The notes under the pieces are model-generated. The model worked only from the letters and a program-made list of their open reading frames with translations, was not told the DNA's origin and searched no databases. The position numbers and the translations under genes were made by a program. A DNA stretch of 64,000 bases from Albirhodobacter sp048262715. GTDB taxonomy: Bacteria > Pseudomonadota > Alphaproteobacteria > Rhodobacterales > Rhodobacteraceae. This document shows, piece after piece, positions 59,992 through 64,000 of the stretch. Position 1 is the first letter of the stretch. Each line of letters opens with the position of its first letter. Location: contig JBLXEV010000007.1 of NCBI GenBank assembly GCA_048262715.1, positions 124,001-188,000 of the forward strand. The letters are read 5' to 3'.

Positions 59992-61776
59992 ATGATCGAC
60001 CTCCACCTGTCCGAGACCGGCACCGCAATCGCAGCGATGCTGATCGTTTTGTGGATGTTTGTGATGTTCCTACGCGAACGCGTCCCGCCAGAAGTGGTGG
60101 CGATGGGCGGCGCGGCGATCATGCTGATTTTCGGCTTCGTGCCCTATGATACGGCCGTCAGCACGCTCTCCAACTCCGCGCCGTGGACGATTGCCTTCAT
60201 GTTCCTGATCATGGGGGCCTTGGTGCGCACGGGCGCGCTGGACCGGATGACGAGCTTCGCGGAAAGCCATGTCTCTGCGCGGCCCGCGTTTACACTGGTC
60301 GCGATGTTCGGAATGGTCATGCTGGCCTCGGCGGTGATGAACAACACCCCTGTGGTGGCGGTGATGATCCCCGTGTTCATCCAGATCGCCCGCAAACTCG
60401 GCATCGCGCCCTCGCGCCTGCTGCAACCGCTCTCCTATTTCACGGTCATGGGCGGGATGATTTCCCTGATCGGCACCTCGACGAACATTCTCGTGGACGG
60501 GATTGTGCAGAAATCGGGCATGGAAGCCTTCTCGATCTTCGAGATCGCCCCGGTCGGCATCGCGATCTCTGCGGCGGGTTCGATCTTTATCCTGTTCTTC
60601 GGTAAAAAGCTGGTGCCGGATCGGCAATCGATGTCGCATATGCTCGGCGCGCGCCCGAAGATGAAGTATTTTACGGAAGTGGCGATCCCCGAGGAGTCCG
60701 GCCTGATCGGGAAACCCGTGCTGGAGGTGGATATCTTCCGCCGTGATGGCGTGCGGGTGGTCGATGTGCTGCGCGGCGATGCTTCCTTGCGCCGTGATCT
60801 GCAAGGCACCGAGTTGCAAAGCGGCGACCGTGTGGTGTTGCGCACCGAGATGACGGAACTGCTCGGAATGCAGCAAAATCCCGATTTGAAGATGGTCGAC
60901 AAACTTAGCTCCGTCGCGACAGAGACGGTGGAAGTACTGATCTCACCGGGCTGCCGGATGATCGGGCGGAGCTTGGGCGATCTGCGGCTGCGGCGGCGCT
61001 ACGGCGTCTATGTGCTGGCCGCGCATCGCCGAAACCAGAATATCGGGCGGCAGCTCGACGATCTGGTGGTGGTGGTGGGCGATACGTTGCTGTTGGAGGG
61101 CGCGCCCGAAGATATCGCGCGTCTCGCCGCCGATATGGATCTGGTCGATGTGAACAAACCCACCGTGCGCGCGTTCCGGCGCTCGCATATGCCGCTGGCC
61201 GCAGGGGCGTTGATCGCGGTTGTGCTGCTCTCGGCGTTCAATGTGGCGCCGATCATGCTGTTGGCGATGATCGCGGTGGCGGGATTGATGCTGTTCCGCT
61301 CGATCGACGCGGATGAGGCATTCTCCTTTGTGGATGGGCGCTTGCTGGCGATGATCTTCTCGATGCTGGTCGTAGGCGAGGCGCTGGAGGAATCGGGCGC
61401 GGTGAAGATGATCGTCGATGCGGTCGCGCCGCATCTGATGGGGCTTCCGCCACTGGCGTCGCTGTTCGCGGTGTATTTCCTCGGGCTGGTGATGACGGAG
61501 TTCCTTTCCAACAACGCGGTTGCGGTGATTTACACACCCATCGCGATCCAGCTTGCGCTGACCCTTGGCCTCGATCCGCGCCCCTTCGCGGTGGCGGTGA
61601 TGTTCTCGGCCTCTGTAGCCTTTGCCACGCCAATCGGCTATCAAACGCATATGATGGTCTACGGGCCGGGCGGATACCGGTTCTCTGACTTCTTGCGATT
61701 GGGCATTCCGATGGATCTCGTGACCGGGATCGTCGCCTGCCTGACGATCCCCCTGATCTGGCCACTTGGAGGCTGA
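59992..61776 (+). CDS. SLC13-family permease with TrkA-C domains
   Basis: This 594-residue membrane protein has about five to six helices, then two TrkA-C (RCK_C) domains (about 210-385: GKPVLEVDIFRRDGVRVVDV; GRSLGDLRLRRRYGVYVLAA), then about five to six more helices. The helix-hairpin motifs MNNTPVVAVMIPVFIQIARK and LSNNAVAVIYTPIAIQLALT are the two SNNT-like SLC13/CitMHS signatures. It transports an anion such as a dicarboxylate, sulfate or related ion with Na+ or H+; the TrkA-C domains probably bind nucleotide as a regulator. It may be co-transcribed with the lipoprotein gene next to it. Confidence 0.9.
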   Translation: MIDLHLSETGTAIAAMLIVLWMFVMFLRERVPPEVVAMGGAAIMLIFGFVPYDTAVSTLSNSAPWTIAFMFLIMGALVRTGALDRMTSFAESHVSARPAFTLVAMFGMVMLASAVMNNTPVVAVMIPVFIQIARKLGIAPSRLLQPLSYFTVMGGMISLIGTSTNILVDGIVQKSGMEAFSIFEIAPVGIAISAAGSIFILFFGKKLVPDRQSMSHMLGARPKMKYFTEVAIPEESGLIGKPVLEVDIFRRDGVRVVDVLRGDASLRRDLQGTELQSGDRVVLRTEMTELLGMQQNPDLKMVDKLSSVATETVEVLISPGCRMIGRSLGDLRLRRRYGVYVLAAHRRNQNIGRQLDDLVVVVGDTLLLEGAPEDIARLAADMDLVDVNKPTVRAFRRSHMPLAAGALIAVVLLSAFNVAPIMLLAMIAVAGLMLFRSIDADEAFSFVDGRLLAMIFSMLVVGEALEESGAVKMIVDAVAPHLMGLPPLASLFAVYFLGLVMTEFLSNNAVAVIYTPIAIQLALTLGLDPRPFAVAVMFSASVAFATPIGYQTHMMVYGPGGYRFSDFLRLGIPMDLVTGIVACLTIPLIWPLGG

Positions 61777-61777
61777 T

Positions 61778-62164
61778 ATGCGTTTGACTTCCCTTCTCCC
61801 GATTGCGGTTTTACCGCTGGCCCTGCTGGGCGGCTGTGCGCAGATCATGCTGCCGGAGGGCGCACCGCAGGAGGTGTCGCTCTCGGGGCAGGTGCTCAAA
61901 GTGCGAATGTCCAACGGCTCCAAATGCGAGGCTGATCTCACGCGGGAAGATTGGACGCGCGGCGCGCCGATCATCGCGGGCGAGATGCCGGGCTGCGGCG
62001 GTGGGCTGACCTATAATATCCGCCCCGAAGGCGAATCCCATGTCGCAAAAGCCATCGACGGCAGCTTGGGCAATTACTTCGCGCCCTATGCCCGCGTGCA
62101 GCTGATGTCGGGCAAAGGCCTGAGCTGGACCTATGATTTCCCGACAGGTGGCGGGCGGATCTGA
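61778..62164 (+). CDS. Small lipoprotein of unknown function
   Basis: This 128-residue protein has a signal peptide with lipobox LLGGC (Cys20) and a short mature domain with two further cysteines (SKCEADLT and GEMPGCGGG) that could form a disulfide. No family is recognised. The ATG has GGAGG six bases upstream, lying one base after the SLC13 permease stop. It likely sits in the outer or inner membrane as a lipid-anchored protein. Confidence 0.8.
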   Translation: MRLTSLLPIAVLPLALLGGCAQIMLPEGAPQEVSLSGQVLKVRMSNGSKCEADLTREDWTRGAPIIAGEMPGCGGGLTYNIRPEGESHVAKAIDGSLGNYFAPYARVQLMSGKGLSWTYDFPTGGGRI

Positions 62165-62185
62165 ACGCGACCGCTACGGCCCCGC

Positions 62186-62215
62186 TTGCAGGCGGGGGGG
62201 GCTCTGGCCTATAGA
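62186..62215 (+). promoter_or_regulatory. Possible promoter of yebC
   Basis: TTGCAG (62186-62191) and TATAGA (62210-62215) are separated by 18 bases, 36 bases ahead of yebC. The -35 lies in the loop of a CCCCGC/GCGGGG hairpin (62180-62197). Confidence 0.45.
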
Positions 62216-62250
62216 GGCCCGTAAATTACAATTTTCGATGGAGAAGGCGC

Positions 62251-62991
62251 ATGGCTGGCCACTCAAAATGGGCTAACATCCAACACCGGAAAGGTCGTCA
62301 GGATGCGGCGCGCTCGAAACTGTTCTCGAAGCTCGCGAAAGAAATCACCGTTGCCGCGAAGATGGGCGACCCTGATCCTGAAAAGAACCCGCGTCTGCGG
62401 TTGGCGGTGAAGGCGGCGAAGGCCGTTTCCTGCCCGAAAGACGTGATCGACCGCGCGATCAAAAAGGCCGTTGGCGGCGATGCAGAAAGCTATACCGAGA
62501 TCCGCTATGAGGGCTACGGGATCAACGGCATCGCGGTGATTGTCGAGACGATGACCGATAACGTGAACCGCACCGCCTCGAACGTGCGCTCCTATTTCAC
62601 CAAATGCGGTGGCAATATGGGCCAGACCGGCTCGGTGTCGCACGGGTTTGATCGGGTTGGCGAGATCACCTATCCAGTGACTGCTGGCGACGCGGATACC
62701 GTGATGATGGCGGCGCTGGAAGCGGGCGCGGATGATGTCGAATCCGATGATGAGGGCCATTACATCTATTGCGCGATGGAAAGCCTCGCAGAGGTCTCCG
62801 ACGCGCTGGAGAAAGAACTGGGCGAGTCGACCGAATCCAAGCTGATCTGGAAGCCGCAGGTCACCACCGAAGTGGATCTGGAAACCGCGACCAAGCTGAT
62901 GAAGCTGATCGACATGCTGGAAGATGATGATGACGTGCAAACCGTCACCCATAACTTCGACGTGCCGGAAGATGTGGCCGCGCAGCTCTGA
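62251..62991 (+). CDS. yebC: YebC/PmpR family transcriptional regulator or translation factor
   Basis: This 246-residue protein begins with the invariant AGHSKWANIQHRKGRQDAAR and continues through LFSKLAKEITVAAKMGDPDP. The acidic C-terminal half (DDVESDDEGHYIY, EDDDDVQTVTHNFD) is typical. YebC proteins bind DNA as regulators, and recent work in bacteria points to a role in relieving ribosome stalling on proline-rich sequences. Usually near ruvC/ruvAB, but here no ruv gene follows; a terminator and a repeat do. Confidence 0.95.
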   Translation: MAGHSKWANIQHRKGRQDAARSKLFSKLAKEITVAAKMGDPDPEKNPRLRLAVKAAKAVSCPKDVIDRAIKKAVGGDAESYTEIRYEGYGINGIAVIVETMTDNVNRTASNVRSYFTKCGGNMGQTGSVSHGFDRVGEITYPVTAGDADTVMMAALEAGADDVESDDEGHYIYCAMESLAEVSDALEKELGESTESKLIWKPQVTTEVDLETATKLMKLIDMLEDDDDVQTVTHNFDVPEDVAAQL

Positions 62992-63010
62992 GCGGATAGG
63001 CGATTTTGGC

Positions 63011-63045
63011 AAAGGGCTCTCCGGTTTCGGGGGGCCTTTTCCTTT
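63011..63045 (+). terminator. Probable terminator after yebC
   Basis: AAAGG (63011-63015) and CCTTT (63035-63039) enclose a second stem CTCTCC/GGGGGG with one bulged base and a 6-base loop. A T-rich stretch follows. Confidence 0.6.
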
Positions 63046-63071
63046 GGTGGCCTCCTTTGGCGGCGGGGGAT

Positions 63072-63103
63072 GCCTCCGGCGGGGATATTTATGCTCTCTG
63101 GAA
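63072..63103 (+). repeat. Dispersed intergenic repeat, GGATATTT family
   Basis: GCCTCCGGCGGGGATATTT (63072-63090) followed by ATGCTCTCTGGAA. It is identical in its first 19 bases to the copies at 4996 and 7865. It lies between yebC and the convergent LysR gene. Confidence 0.65.
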
Positions 63104-63106
63104 TGG

Positions 63107-63985
63107 CTATATCAGCCCCTCGGCGGCGGCCTTGCGGATTGCGGCGGTCAGCGGGGCGAGTGGCGCTTTCATCACCCGCAGGGTCTTCCAATAGAGCGCG
63201 ACATCCAGCGGCTGCGGGGAGAGGGCTTGCAGGCGGCCCGCAGCGAGATCCGCGCGGGCCATCGCCTCGATATTCATCCCCCAGCCCAAACCCGCGCGGG
63301 CGGCCTCCAAAAAGGCCTGCGGCGAGGGCAGGGTATGCGCGGGCAAGGGCGTGTTCATGCCTGTCGCCAGCTTCGCCCATTGCGCCTGCAACCGATCCTT
63401 GGCGTTGAAAATCAGCGAAGGGGCGGTGGCGAGGGCCTGCGCGGTGACGCCTTGCGGGAAATGCTGCGCGATAAACTTTGGGGAGGCGGTCGCGATATAG
63501 CGCAGCCGCCCGAGGGGCAGCGTATCGCAGCCTGCCAAGGGCGCAGGATTGGCGGTCACCGCCGCCCAGACATCGCCGCGCGCGAGCCAATCATCGCAAT
63601 GGTCCTGATCGTCGATCTCCAGATCAAAGAGCGTGCCGGAGGGGGTGGCGGCCAGCGCGGGGATCAGCCAGCTCGCAAGGCTATCGGCATTCACGGCGAT
63701 GCGGATCATCGCAGGGCGGGCCCGTTCCGCGCTTGCCTGCGGCGCGAGGGCGAGATCCTGCTCCAAGAGCCGCACCTGTTCGGCATGGCGCGCGAGGCGC
63801 TGGCCGGTCTCGGTCCCCGTGCAGGGTTGGCCGCGCCGGACCAAGGGTGCCCCGATCCGTTCCTCCAAGCTCTTGATCCGCTGCGAGATCGCCGAGGGCG
63901 TGACGTGGAGCGCATGGGCTGCCTGCTCGAACGATCCCGTGCGCAGGACTTCAGCAAGAGCGATCAGGGCGGGATAGTCGAGCAT
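63107..63985 (-). CDS. argP: LysR-family regulator, ArgP/LysG type
   Basis: This 292-residue regulator has the winged helix MLDYPALIALAEVLRTGSFE and AAHALHVTPSAISQRIKSLE typical of ArgP (IciA), and a LysR substrate domain (about 90-290). In this group it controls a divergent lysine/arginine exporter (lysE/argO); the region upstream leaves the window 15 bases past the start, so the partner gene cannot be checked. ATG 63985 is preferred over an in-frame TTG two codons earlier. Confidence 0.85.
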   Translation of the reverse strand: MLDYPALIALAEVLRTGSFEQAAHALHVTPSAISQRIKSLEERIGAPLVRRGQPCTGTETGQRLARHAEQVRLLEQDLALAPQASAERARPAMIRIAVNADSLASWLIPALAATPSGTLFDLEIDDQDHCDDWLARGDVWAAVTANPAPLAGCDTLPLGRLRYIATASPKFIAQHFPQGVTAQALATAPSLIFNAKDRLQAQWAKLATGMNTPLPAHTLPSPQAFLEAARAGLGWGMNIEAMARADLAAGRLQALSPQPLDVALYWKTLRVMKAPLAPLTAAIRKAAAEGLI

Positions 63986-64000
63986 TAGCAATCCTTACTT

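Overview
ORGANISM. The window is high-GC bacterial chromosome and reads as an alphaproteobacterium of the Rhodobacteraceae (Rhodobacter/Paracoccus/Roseobacter group). The grounds are a SAM/SAH riboswitch in front of metK (a class known mainly from Rhodobacterales), gene orders such as ybeY-corC-lnt and rpsA-ihfB-lapA-trpF-trpB, a GntR-type BioR regulator with TTATCTATAA boxes beside bioYB, a DUF6525 gene, and a dispersed intergenic repeat with core GCCTCCGGCGGGGATATTT. I saw no phage, insertion sequence, CRISPR array, rRNA or tRNA gene, and no clear pseudogene. The 5' end cuts into ybeY. LAYOUT. 1-14.2 kb is housekeeping: ybeY, corC, lnt, metK, queF, a small DMT transporter, trmB, aroA, cmk, a nitroreductase, rpsA, ihfB, lapA, trpF, trpB. 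14.2-18.1 kb is zinc homeostasis: a MarR/GbsR regulator with a poly-Lys tail, then divergent znuA and zur-znuC-znuB around two Zur-type palindromes. 18.1-23.2 kb is surface polysaccharide: UDP-glucose dehydrogenase, a probably very highly expressed 64-residue exported protein, and yjbF/yjbH. 23.3-32.1 kb is a seven-gene minus-strand operon (N-formylglutamate amidohydrolase-like, TRAP DctQ-DctM-DctP, glutamine-synthetase-like, aldehyde dehydrogenase, Fe-alcohol dehydrogenase) with a divergent RpiR regulator. 32.1-34.2 kb has a COG0523 GTPase with its own pair of Zur-type boxes, a DUF6525 gene and an unrecognised divergent gene. 34.4-37.3 kb is an Fe3+/B12-type ABC importer. 37.6-38.7 kb is a YeiH-type exporter. 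38.7-41.1 kb is bioR-bioY-bioB. 41.1-43.5 kb is an ECF sigma/anti-sigma pair divergent from a DUF4394 gene, both sides with the same promoter sequence. 43.8-48 kb has a GAPDH paralogue, a Bax-inhibitor-1 protein, a DUF1127 protein, a LysR regulator and a quinone oxidoreductase. 48.4-55.2 kb has an XRE regulator, hisN, a long dGTPase, a PQQ-type sugar dehydrogenase, a membrane-anchored PLD protein and two small membrane-protein genes. 55.3-64 kb has guaD, mgtE, fthC, a YmdB-type phosphoesterase, an SLC13 permease, a lipoprotein, yebC and an ArgP-like LysR regulator. HOW THEY WORK TOGETHER. The clearest regulatory logic is (1) SAM feedback on metK by a translation-masking riboswitch; (2) one palindrome, TGTTATnnnATAACa, at both znuA/zur and the COG0523 operon, implying a local Zur regulon; (3) BioR boxes at bioR and bioYB; (4) an autoregulated ECF sigma operon sharing TGCATCC-N13-GCGTGTCTTC with its divergent target. 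The main metabolic novelty candidate is the TRAP/glutamine-synthetase-like/ALDH/Fe-ADH/amidohydrolase operon, whose enzymes would fit oxidation of a gamma-glutamylated amino alcohol; the substrate is inferred, not shown.
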